NCBI GenBank assembly: GCA_033764965.1
Contig: JANRIN010000264.1
Location: forward strand, 1 to 51,427
From: JSC-12 sp033764965
GTDB lineage: Bacteria > Cyanobacteriota > Cyanobacteriia > Leptolyngbyales > Leptolyngbyaceae
Direction: 5' to 3'
Length of the DNA: 51,427 nucleotides
In this document: positions 26,008-33,970 of the stretch, one piece after another
How the letters are laid out: every line of letters begins with the position of its first letter
Numbering within the stretch: the stretch's first letter is position 1
Made by a program: the position numbers and the translations under genes
Notes under the pieces: model-generated
What the model was told of the DNA's origin: nothing
Database searches by the model: none
The model's input: only the letters and a program-made list of their open reading frames with translations

Positions 26008-26622
26008 GTGAATAGCTGCATTACCACCTACTCTACCCATCCCACCCCTAAACCAACCGTTGCCTCTCCCCGACTACTTGCTGTAGGCGAACGTAAACGC
26101 AGCGGTCTCATTCTATGCAAACAGCATTACGCAGAATTTGCAGGACCAGGCGCGGCAATTTGTAATCCCTTCGAGGCAGATTACACCAAGATTATTGCGA
26201 TCGGTTCCCCCGAAATTATTGAGGTGGCAACCTACGACGAACGGCAACAAGCCTACGGTCGGCGGATTCAGTGGGTGCGTTGGTTGCAGCGGATTGTTTC
26301 AGAACCTGAAGCCAATCAGCGGGCTGAGAAGCTGTTTGCCGGGTTTGAAGAATTTTTTGGTAGCGAAGTTTTAGTCGGTATTCCAAACGATGTGCTGGCG
26401 TTGCTGGCAGGAGTTCTGCCTCACACCATTACCCTCCTGCGATCGCAGCATCAAGATATTGAACGGGGAGAAGGACATGGTTGTCCTCTGTCACTTGACT
26501 GGCTGGATGTCAAGGTCATTACTTTAGATAGCCAACCTGAAACCTCCGACCACACCCAAACAACCTCTCCTGGTTACAACTACTTCTCAACGACCTTCAG
26601 TTCTTTGCCCTGTTCTGCCTGA
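26008..26622 (+). CDS. Conserved cyanobacterial hypothetical protein
   Basis: A 204-residue protein with no family that I can name. The core runs from LLAVGERKRSGLILCKQHYA through AICNPFEADYTKIIAIGS to VRWLQRIVSEPEANQRAEKL, is mostly soluble and mixed alpha/beta. A Cys-His pair (ILCKQHYAEF) and a second Cys (AICNPFEAD) could be ligands, but this is unsupported. The Thr/Pro-rich ends look disordered. The start at GTG 26008 is uncertain because there is no ribosome-binding site and an ATG two bases earlier runs straight into TGA. It lies 21 bp upstream of rnc on the same strand, so the two probably share a transcript. Confidence 0.5.
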   Translation: MNSCITTYSTHPTPKPTVASPRLLAVGERKRSGLILCKQHYAEFAGPGAAICNPFEADYTKIIAIGSPEIIEVATYDERQQAYGRRIQWVRWLQRIVSEPEANQRAEKLFAGFEEFFGSEVLVGIPNDVLALLAGVLPHTITLLRSQHQDIERGEGHGCPLSLDWLDVKVITLDSQPETSDHTQTTSPGYNYFSTTFSSLPCSA

Positions 26623-26643
26623 AGACCTGCTAGGCTAGCAGGC

Positions 26644-27375
26644 ATGGTTTTACAGTATCCGCGTCGGCAAAAGCAGCTAGAAAGCCTGGTGCAAAAGTTG
26701 GGATTACCCACAACGGCTCCCATTGCCTGGGAACTGCTGGATCGGGCGTTGACTCATTCCACAGTTTCCACCAGTGCCAACTACGAACAACTCGAATTCG
26801 TCGGAGATGCGGTGATTCGATTAGTGGCGGCAGAGTTTCTTTGGGAACAATACGCTCACTTACCCGTGGGAGAGTTTGCGGCAATTCGGTCAATTTTAGT
26901 CAGCGATCGCAGTCTTGCCCGTCTTGCAGCCCTTTATGGGTTTGAGAACTACCTGCAAGCGGCAAAAAATATTCTGCGTGAGCAAGCGGCGGAAGAAGCT
27001 CGGTTGGCAGAATCTTTTGAAGCCGTTCTGGGGGCGCTTTACTTCAGTACCCATAGTTTTAGCCTGATCCGATCGTGGCTTGATCCTCATTTGCATCAGC
27101 TCGTCGGTGAGATTCTTGCCGATCCAGCCCGTCAAAATTACAAAGCGGCTCTCCAAGAATGGACTCAAGCCCACTACAAACTGCTGCCAGAGTACCGAGT
27201 GCAAGAAACTCAGGATGCCAACGCTGCCAATGCTGCTGATCGCTTTCAAGCGGAAGTTTGGCTACAGGGTGAATATTTAGGACAGGGGAGCGGACGATCG
27301 ATCAAAGCCGCCGAGCAAGCCGCTGCTCAAGCCGCCTTTTTGCTGGTGTCCCAACAGAAGATGAAGTTTGGATGA
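26644..27375 (+). CDS. rnc: Ribonuclease III
   Basis: Endonuclease for double-stranded RNA, acting on rRNA precursors and mRNAs. The RNase III domain spans about residues 10-150 with signature NYEQLEFVGDAVIRLVAAEF. A double-stranded RNA-binding domain follows (about 165-240), ending GRSIKAAEQAAAQAAFLL. The 243-residue length is normal. The second catalytic motif reads ESFEA at residues 123-127: Glu126 matches the conserved Glu, but Glu123 stands where Asp is usual. Cyanobacteria often have two full-length RNase III paralogs and this is one of them. It is convergent with the sensor kinase gene, 25 bp apart. Confidence 0.92.
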   Translation: MVLQYPRRQKQLESLVQKLGLPTTAPIAWELLDRALTHSTVSTSANYEQLEFVGDAVIRLVAAEFLWEQYAHLPVGEFAAIRSILVSDRSLARLAALYGFENYLQAAKNILREQAAEEARLAESFEAVLGALYFSTHSFSLIRSWLDPHLHQLVGEILADPARQNYKAALQEWTQAHYKLLPEYRVQETQDANAANAADRFQAEVWLQGEYLGQGSGRSIKAAEQAAAQAAFLLVSQQKMKFG

Positions 27376-27400
27376 CAAGACCTGAGCCTACTTCCACAAG

Positions 27401-29308
27401 CTAATCCGCGATGGGAAGCCAGATGCGAAAGGTGCTGCCTTTGCCGGGGATGGAGTCGAAGGAGAGGGTGCCGCCGTGGAGTTCTGCCAAGCGTTTGGTG
27501 AGCGCCAGCCCTAAACCTGTCCCCTCGTAGTTACGGGTTGAGGAAGAATCAACTTGTTGGAAGGGGCGAAACAGCAGGTGCCACCGTTCCGGCGCAATGC
27601 CAATGCCGGAGTCCTCCACCTGCAAGCAGAGGTAAGGTGTGGTGGGATTGATGGGGCTACGATCGGGGCGATTTTCTGTTTCTAACTGTGATCCATATTC
27701 CAGCCAGGCGCTTAACTTGACAAATCCCCCTTCTGCCGTGAATTTGACGGCATTGGACAGGAGATTGATCACCATTTGCCGTACCCGCTGTTCGTCTAGC
27801 ACGATCGACTTTAAGTTGGGATCAATCTGCACCGAAACCTGCATCCGTTTGCGGTCAGCGATCGCCTCAACCCAGCGTAAACATTGCTGGCAAAGGGCTT
27901 GAATATCGACAGGTTGTAGGTTAAGCACAACTTGTCCGACTTCAATTTTGGAAATATCCAGCAAATCATTGATGATTTTGAGCAGATGGATCGCCGCATC
28001 ATCAGCCTGTTGCAGAAATTCCAGGACTTCTTCCGGACTGTCACAACAACCATCCTTGATTAAGCGAACGCTCCCAATGATGGCGTTGAGGGGGGTTCGC
28101 AGTTCGTGGGACGTAACCGCTAAAAATTCGCTCTTGAGTTGGTTAGCGGCTTGTGCTTCCTGCCATGCCGTTTCCAGTTCTTCAGCCCGTTCATCCAATT
28201 GCCGAATCATGATGTCCAGGGCTTCAGCGAGTTGATTTAACTCCCGAATTTTGAAGTTTTTGGGTACGCGCGAGAGGGCAGATCGATCGCGAATTTGCAG
28301 CGCATAATCGCCCAGTCGCTCCAGGGGATTTGCCAACTCACGCGCCATGAACAAAGTAGCTAACACACTGGCAACGAGTAAACCCAGGGTCAGGAACAGA
28401 AGCACTTGCTGAATGCCACGAATTTCATGCAAGGCATTGGCGATCGGGGCAATCGCCAGAATCACCCAGGTTTGTTGGTTTTCGCCCACAATGGGAGTCT
28501 TAACAGCGGTGTAGCCTGCCAGCCATTCTGCACCATTTTCTTCAAATAAATGAAGGGAGTCCTGTTCACCCGCGATCGCACTTCTGAGTAGGTATTCCAG
28601 CACCGGAGGGTTCGGTGGTTCAGTAATCGATCGCCCAATCCGGTTCGCCAGGGGATGGGCGAGAACGGTTCCATCTTGAGTTAGAACCACGCTGTAGCCC
28701 TGGCGGGAAATATCACCGCCAAACTGCTGCTGCCACAGGCTAACCTCAACACTCAGCACCTGCACCAAACGTTTCCGGGCATCGTAGATAGGACTACTGA
28801 AAACCAGTCCTAACTGAGTTTGCCGAGGAGGAGCTTTTTGTGCAGGAGCGGGGTTGGGGGAGATGAGGACATCTAGCGGTTGGAGCGAGGAATTCTGCTG
28901 GATGGGTTTTAGCCGTTGTAGGGCAGTGGGGGCGATCGCGGCTTGCCCGCAGGTACTGCCCAACACCGTTCCCGTTTGGGCAGCGGTTAGTTGAACGCAT
29001 TGCACTTGGGGCGGAAGTGAAGTTTTTAGTTGATTGACAAAGGTTTGAGCAGTTTCCGGCTGGGCAGATTTTGCTTCCGGCAGTTGGCTGGATACTAAAA
29101 CTTGCGATCGCATCAATGCCGTCAATGCGTCAAGTTCTTCTGCTTTGCGTTCGGCACTTTCCATCAGGTTGTATCGCGCTGTCGTCAACACACTTGATCG
29201 AGCTTTGCGATACACCATATATTCACCCACTAGCAGAACTGGAATACTCACTAACAAAATTCTGCACAAAAGGATGCGCCGAAAGGACGATGAACCTGGC
29301 TTACCCAT
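27401..29308 (-). CDS. Membrane sensor histidine kinase (Cache-HAMP-HisKA-HATPase)
   Basis: A 635-residue orphan two-component kinase. Two membrane helices (about 10-30, CRILLVSIPVLLVGEYMVY, and about 295-318, VLLFLTLGLLVASVLATLFM) frame a periplasmic dCache-like sensor region. A HAMP linker follows (about 320-370), then a coiled coil. The phospho-accepting His is in TSHELRTPLNAII. The ATPase domain has INLLSNAVKFTAEGG, EDSGIGIAPE and YEGTGLGLALTKRLAE. All catalytic boxes are intact. No response regulator is adjacent, so its partner is unknown. It is divergent from the reductase gene. Confidence 0.92.
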   Translation of the reverse strand: MGKPGSSSFRRILLCRILLVSIPVLLVGEYMVYRKARSSVLTTARYNLMESAERKAEELDALTALMRSQVLVSSQLPEAKSAQPETAQTFVNQLKTSLPPQVQCVQLTAAQTGTVLGSTCGQAAIAPTALQRLKPIQQNSSLQPLDVLISPNPAPAQKAPPRQTQLGLVFSSPIYDARKRLVQVLSVEVSLWQQQFGGDISRQGYSVVLTQDGTVLAHPLANRIGRSITEPPNPPVLEYLLRSAIAGEQDSLHLFEENGAEWLAGYTAVKTPIVGENQQTWVILAIAPIANALHEIRGIQQVLLFLTLGLLVASVLATLFMARELANPLERLGDYALQIRDRSALSRVPKNFKIRELNQLAEALDIMIRQLDERAEELETAWQEAQAANQLKSEFLAVTSHELRTPLNAIIGSVRLIKDGCCDSPEEVLEFLQQADDAAIHLLKIINDLLDISKIEVGQVVLNLQPVDIQALCQQCLRWVEAIADRKRMQVSVQIDPNLKSIVLDEQRVRQMVINLLSNAVKFTAEGGFVKLSAWLEYGSQLETENRPDRSPINPTTPYLCLQVEDSGIGIAPERWHLLFRPFQQVDSSSTRNYEGTGLGLALTKRLAELHGGTLSFDSIPGKGSTFRIWLPIAD

Positions 29309-29447
29309 CCTGACTTAATCCATAGGAGAACAGCGTGATTTCACAACCCATTATTACCAAACTACGAAAGGACTTTGGGGAATGCCACAAAGCCTGCATA
29401 AAGATTGTTAGTGCACGATAAAGTTTGCGTGATCAGATAATTGAACT

Positions 29448-30140
29448 ATGAACAGAAAAAAAGGCGATCGCCCCTTTACCAAAGTGGTGCTGGCAATGAG
29501 CGCGGATGGCAAGATTACAGACGAGGCACGATCGCCAGCTCGTTTCGGTTCCACCGCAGATAAGCGCCATTTAGAGGAGCAAATTGCCAGTTGCGATGCC
29601 GCATTATTTGGGGCAACCACCCTGAGAGTCTACGGCACAACCTTGCCCGTTACGGCATCAGACTTGCTTCAACAACGACAGGAGCGGAGACAGTCCCCCC
29701 AGCCCATTCATATCGTGTGTTCCGCTTCAGGAGATTTAGATCCGAATTTGCGGTTCTTCCAGCAACCCGTACCCCGTTGGCTGCTGACGACTTCAACTGG
29801 AGCGCAATGCTGGCAAGGAGCAAATGCCTTTGAACGAATTTTGATTCAAGATGCAGCACCGAGTTTTGACTGGGCAGAAGTGTTTGCCAAACTCCTGGGG
29901 CTGGGGATTGACAACTTAGCGATCTTGGGTGGGGGTGAGTTGGTCGCATCCTTGCTTGCCGCAGGTTGCATTGATGAACTGTACCTGACGGTATGTCCCT
30001 TGCTTTTGGGGGGACGCACTGCTCCCACGATCGTCGAGGGGTGCGGTTTCTCAGAAGCCTTGGCTCCCCGGTTAGAGTTGGTGTCCGTGCGATCGATCGA
30101 CCAGGAAGTGTTTTTAAGCTACAAAGTTTGTCCTGGTTAA
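29448..30140 (+). CDS. RibD C-terminal-type pyrimidine reductase
   Basis: A 230-residue stand-alone reductase of the RibD C-terminal/DHFR-like family, expected to reduce a ribosylaminopyrimidine in riboflavin synthesis with NADPH. VVLAMSADGKITDEARSPAR and ALFGATTLRVYGTTL give the N-terminal half; LAILGGGELVASLLAAGCID and LTVCPLLLGGRTAP form the conserved C-terminal signature. No deaminase domain is attached. Riboflavin synthesis is the usual role, but such proteins can have other substrates, so no ribD symbol is given. Confidence 0.82.
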   Translation: MNRKKGDRPFTKVVLAMSADGKITDEARSPARFGSTADKRHLEEQIASCDAALFGATTLRVYGTTLPVTASDLLQQRQERRQSPQPIHIVCSASGDLDPNLRFFQQPVPRWLLTTSTGAQCWQGANAFERILIQDAAPSFDWAEVFAKLLGLGIDNLAILGGGELVASLLAAGCIDELYLTVCPLLLGGRTAPTIVEGCGFSEALAPRLELVSVRSIDQEVFLSYKVCPG

Positions 30141-30217
30141 TTTCTCAAATTGCCTGGGAATCAGCAGCGAGAACGAAGCGACTGTATTAGGCTAGATGAA
30201 GTTTTCAATGCTTGGCT

Positions 30218-31402
30218 ATGGTGGAACAACTCAAAACCTCCTATTCCGTCACCTGGATTGATCAAATTGCCCAAGTTCCCCAGGCAGAATGGGACGCTTT
30301 GGCGCTACCGCTCAACACCCCGTTCCTGGAGTGGGAATGGCTACACAATATGGAAACGTCTGGCAGCGCGACCGCTCGCGCGGGTTGGATGCCTTGCCAT
30401 TTGACCGTGTGGCGCGATCGCTCTCTGGTTGCAGCCGCTCCGCTTTACCTGAAGGGACACAGCTATGGAGAATTTGTCTTCGATCATCAATGGGCGGACC
30501 TGGCAACCCGTTTAGGCATTGAGTACTACCCCAAGCTGCTGGGGATGTCTCCTTTTACGCCCGCTGAAGGGTATCGGTTTTTGATTGCCCCTGGGGAAGA
30601 TGAAGATGAACTAACCGAACTTATGATCAACGCGATCGACCATTTTTGCGATCGTAACCATATCTCCGGTTGCAACTTCCTCTATGCCGACCCTGCCTGG
30701 AAAGCTGTCATGGAGCGGCACGGCTTCACCACCTGGTTACACCATAGCTATATCTGGCAAAACCAGGGCTACCAAACCTTTGACGACTATCTGGCAGCTT
30801 TCAATGCCAATCAGCGCCGCAACATTAAGCGGGAACGAAAAGCCGTCAGTACAGCGGGATTGATGTTGAAAACCTTGCAAGGAGAAGAGATTCCCAAATC
30901 CCTGTTTCCCTTGATGTACCACTACTACAGCGATACCTGCGACAAGTTTGGCTGGTGGGGCAGCAAGTACTTGACCCGTAAATTCTTTGAGCAACTTTGT
31001 CCCAACTACGCCCATCGCGTTTTGTTCGTTGCTGCCTACAGTGAGCAAGATCCACGCCAACCCGTAGGCATGTCTTTTTGCCTCACCAAAGGACAAAACC
31101 TCTATGGTCGCTACTGGGGTTCCTCCCAAGAAATCGACTGCCTGCACTTCGATGCCTGCTACTACACCCCGATCGCCTGGGCGATCGACCACGGCATCCA
31201 AATTTTTGATCCCGGTGCAGGGGGCAGACACAAAAAGCGGCGCGGTTTTCCAGCCATGCCAAACTACAGCCTGCATCGGTTTTATCACCCCCGTCTAACG
31301 CAAATTTTGCGATCCTACATTCAGGAAGTCAATGAACTAGAAGAACAAGAGATTGCAGCAATTAATGATGGCATTCCCTTTAAGCAGTCGAACCAAGATT
31401 AG
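30218..31402 (+). CDS. COG3146/GNAT-fold protein (peptidogalycan-type)
   Basis: A 394-residue soluble protein of the COG3146 family, related to GNAT acyltransferases of the FemABX type. Recognisable segments are PFLEWEWLHNMETSGSA, LVAAAPLYLKGHSYGEFVFD, FLAAFNANQRRNIKRERKAV-like DDYLAAFNANQRRNIKRER, and LYGRYWGSSQEIDCLHFDAC with FDPGAGGRHKKRRGF. The reaction is unknown; peptidoglycan modification is a family guess. The frame runs to TTG 30212, but ATG 30218 is preferred. It follows the reductase gene on the same strand with about 77 bp between. Confidence 0.8.
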   Translation: MVEQLKTSYSVTWIDQIAQVPQAEWDALALPLNTPFLEWEWLHNMETSGSATARAGWMPCHLTVWRDRSLVAAAPLYLKGHSYGEFVFDHQWADLATRLGIEYYPKLLGMSPFTPAEGYRFLIAPGEDEDELTELMINAIDHFCDRNHISGCNFLYADPAWKAVMERHGFTTWLHHSYIWQNQGYQTFDDYLAAFNANQRRNIKRERKAVSTAGLMLKTLQGEEIPKSLFPLMYHYYSDTCDKFGWWGSKYLTRKFFEQLCPNYAHRVLFVAAYSEQDPRQPVGMSFCLTKGQNLYGRYWGSSQEIDCLHFDACYYTPIAWAIDHGIQIFDPGAGGRHKKRRGFPAMPNYSLHRFYHPRLTQILRSYIQEVNELEEQEIAAINDGIPFKQSNQD

Positions 31403-31550
31403 ATGGCTGTCAGAGCACTGTCCCACAGCCGTTTGAGGCTCGAGAGTTTAAGAACTTATTAAAAGATCAGGGATTTGTGAATTCTCTAGGTACGTTATAG
31501 GACGAGATACCTCCTAACTGCGTCTCTAGCCCCATCGGTTGGACTAAGCA

Positions 31551-31943
31551 TCAACTGAGTGGGGCTTCTGTTTGGCGACTGCGAATTAGCTCAATGGTTA
31601 CTTTGCCGTCAAAATCAGGAATCGGAGCCGTCAGCTTAGTGACAGCAACCCGGACTTGGTTGATGGAAACAGGGCTAGTCTGAGGTGCATCCAAAATCGA
31701 TTCCGCGATCGCGGTTGCCAATCGCTCTAACAAAGCAAATCTGGCAGTTTTGACCATCTGTTGCACTGTTTGCACCACAATCCCGTAGTCAACCGTGTCA
31801 GAGAGGCGATCGCTCTGCCCTGGTACAGTTAAGTCCAGCCACAGGCTCACATCCACCTCAAACCACTGCCCTAAAACCTGCTCTTCTGGCAACGCGCCTG
31901 TGTACCCATACCCCCGAATCCCCGTCAATCGAATCACATCCAT
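31551..31943 (-). CDS. folB: Dihydroneopterin aldolase
   Basis: Folate-pathway enzyme that cleaves 7,8-dihydroneopterin to 6-hydroxymethyl-dihydropterin and glycolaldehyde. The 130-residue product begins MDVIRLTGIRGYGYTGALPE, the usual N-terminus. The conserved signature is present: EEQVLGQWFEVDVSLWLD, then LSDTVDYGIVV with the substrate-binding Tyr, and a C-terminal TKLTAPIPDFDGKVTIEL. ATG 31943 has GGGA upstream and gives the normal length; a TTG at 31970 would add nine residues. It lies alone, convergent with the COG3146 gene. Confidence 0.92.
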   Translation of the reverse strand: MDVIRLTGIRGYGYTGALPEEQVLGQWFEVDVSLWLDLTVPGQSDRLSDTVDYGIVVQTVQQMVKTARFALLERLATAIAESILDAPQTSPVSINQVRVAVTKLTAPIPDFDGKVTIELIRSRQTEAPLS

Positions 31944-32048
31944 CACATTCCCAATCCCAGGAAAGAACAAACTGTTAGCCTACAAGACCTTATCAAAAAC
32001 TCTTGACATCTAGCCTCCCGTTCTGCGATATTAAGAATCGCGAAATTC

Positions 32049-32120
32049 GCGGGTATAGCTCAGTGGTAGAGCGCAACCTTGCCAAGGTTGATGTCGCGCG
32101 TTCGAATCGCGTTACCCGCT
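32049..32120 (+). tRNA. tRNA-Gly (GCC)
   Basis: The acceptor stem GCGGGTA/TACCCGC closes the cloverleaf. The anticodon arm CAACC-TTGCCAA-GGTTG gives anticodon GCC for glycine. The D-arm (AGCTCAGTGGTAGAGC) and T-loop (GTTCGAATC) are complete. The discriminator base is T and no CCA is encoded. It lies between folB and prfC with about 106 bp on the left. Confidence 0.95.
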
Positions 32121-32306
32121 TTCTAAATTTAATACTCGCTAAGCCGCCCACCGCGCAAATGACCAGTGAAGGATGACAAATGACGCTTCCACCTGTTCAA
32201 GCTTATTGTGGACATCAACTATTCAGCCCAATCAAGGGATTCATTTTCATCCTGAATTTGTTGCTATGGTTAGGGAATGTCCGCTGATTGCTGCAAAGGT
32301 AAGTGC

Positions 32307-33935
32307 ATGTCCTCAGAAATCCAGGTTGAGTTAGCAAAAGAAGTCGATCGCCGCCGTAACTTTGCCATCATTTCTCACCCCGATGCCGGGAAAACAACTT
32401 TGACGGAAAAACTGTTGCTATACGGGGGGGCGATTCATCAGGCAGGAGCCGTCAAAGCGCGACGGGCACAACGTCATGCCACTTCTGACTGGATGGAAAT
32501 GGAACAGCAGAGGGGCATTTCCATTACCTCCACCGTGTTGCAGTTTGACTACCAAGGTTGCCAAATTAACCTGCTGGATACTCCTGGACACCAGGACTTT
32601 AGTGAAGATACCTACCGCACTCTTGCGGCGGCTGACAATGCGGTGATGTTGATCGATGCGGCAAAAGGACTAGAACCGCAAACCCGTAAGTTGTTTGAGG
32701 TTTGTCGTTTACGGGGACTTCCTATTTTTACCTTCGTTAACAAGCTCGATCGCCCCGCTCGTGAACCGCTGGAACTGCTGGACGAAATTGAACAGGAACT
32801 CGGTTTACAGACCTATGCCGCAAATTGGCCCATCGGCATGGGCGATCGCTTCAAAGGGGTGTTTGAGCGGCGCACTCGCCAAATTCATTTGTTTGAACGC
32901 AGTGCTCATGGTCAGCGAGAAGCCCGCGATACGGTGATTGATTTGGGCGATCCCAATATCGAAACTTTGCTGGAACAGGATTTGTATTACCAGTTCAAAG
33001 ATGACCTGGAATTGCTGGAGGAACTGGGAGCGGAACTGGATCTGGAGCAGGTTCATGCGGGTATCATGACCCCTGTTTTCTTTGGCAGCGCCATGACCAA
33101 CTTTGGCGTGGAACCCTTTCTAAATGCCTTTCTCGATTACGCCTTGAAGCCTGCGCCTCATGACAGCACTAAAGGAGGGATTGAGCCGACCTATCCGGAG
33201 TTCACCGGATTTGTGTTCAAACTTCAGGCAAATATGGATCCGAAACATCGCGATCGCGTCGCGTTTGTGCGGGTGTGTTCGGGCAAGTTTGAGAAAGACA
33301 TGACGGTGAATCATGCCCGGACTGGCAAAATTGTGCGCCTTTCCCGTCCGCAAAAGCTGTTTGCTCAAGATCGGGAAGTGATCGAAGAAGCCTACCCTGG
33401 AGACGTGATCGGCTTAAATAACCCTGGCGTGTTTGCCATTGGCGACACGATCTACGTTGGGCAAAAGCTGGAATATGAGGGCATTCCTTCATTTTCACCG
33501 GAATTGTTTGCCTATTTGAAAAACCCCAATCCCTCCAAATTCAAGCAGTTTCAAAAGGGTGTCTCCGAGTTGCGGGAAGAGGGGGCAGTGCAAATCATGT
33601 ATTCGGTGGACGAGTCTCGCCGGGATCCGATTCTGGCAGCCGTGGGACAGTTGCAGTTTGAAGTGGTGCAGTTCCGAATGCAGAGTGAGTATGGCGTGGA
33701 AACGTTGCTAGAGCCTTTGTCCTACAGTGTGGCGCGGTGGGTTGTGGGGGGGTGGGATGCTTTACAAAAAGTTGGACGTTTATTCAACACCATTACTGTG
33801 AAAGACAGCTATGATCGCCCAGTTCTGCTATTCAAGAATGAGTGGAACCTGAATCAGATTCAGGCAGACCACCCGGAGTTAGAATTGAACGCGATCGCCC
33901 CCGTAGTTTCTGGGAGAGCAGCCGCTACTTTGTAA
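32307..33935 (+). CDS. prfC: Peptide chain release factor 3
   Basis: Translational GTPase that removes RF1/RF2 from the ribosome after peptide release. GTP-binding motifs are complete: P-loop HPDAGKTT, switch region RGISITSTVLQFDY, DTPGHQDF and NKLD. The rest, from KLFAQDREVIEEAYPGDVIG to the end, matches RF3 and not EF-G. ATG 32307 gives the family-like N-terminus (MSSEIQVELAKEVDRRRNFA) with AAGG upstream; ATG 32277 would add ten residues. The product has 542 residues from this start. The next gene begins 35 bp later. Confidence 0.95.
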   Translation: MSSEIQVELAKEVDRRRNFAIISHPDAGKTTLTEKLLLYGGAIHQAGAVKARRAQRHATSDWMEMEQQRGISITSTVLQFDYQGCQINLLDTPGHQDFSEDTYRTLAAADNAVMLIDAAKGLEPQTRKLFEVCRLRGLPIFTFVNKLDRPAREPLELLDEIEQELGLQTYAANWPIGMGDRFKGVFERRTRQIHLFERSAHGQREARDTVIDLGDPNIETLLEQDLYYQFKDDLELLEELGAELDLEQVHAGIMTPVFFGSAMTNFGVEPFLNAFLDYALKPAPHDSTKGGIEPTYPEFTGFVFKLQANMDPKHRDRVAFVRVCSGKFEKDMTVNHARTGKIVRLSRPQKLFAQDREVIEEAYPGDVIGLNNPGVFAIGDTIYVGQKLEYEGIPSFSPELFAYLKNPNPSKFKQFQKGVSELREEGAVQIMYSVDESRRDPILAAVGQLQFEVVQFRMQSEYGVETLLEPLSYSVARWVVGGWDALQKVGRLFNTITVKDSYDRPVLLFKNEWNLNQIQADHPELELNAIAPVVSGRAAATL

Positions 33936-33970
33936 AGTATCCTGGAAGGGTTCTGGGTAGGCTTCATCCT

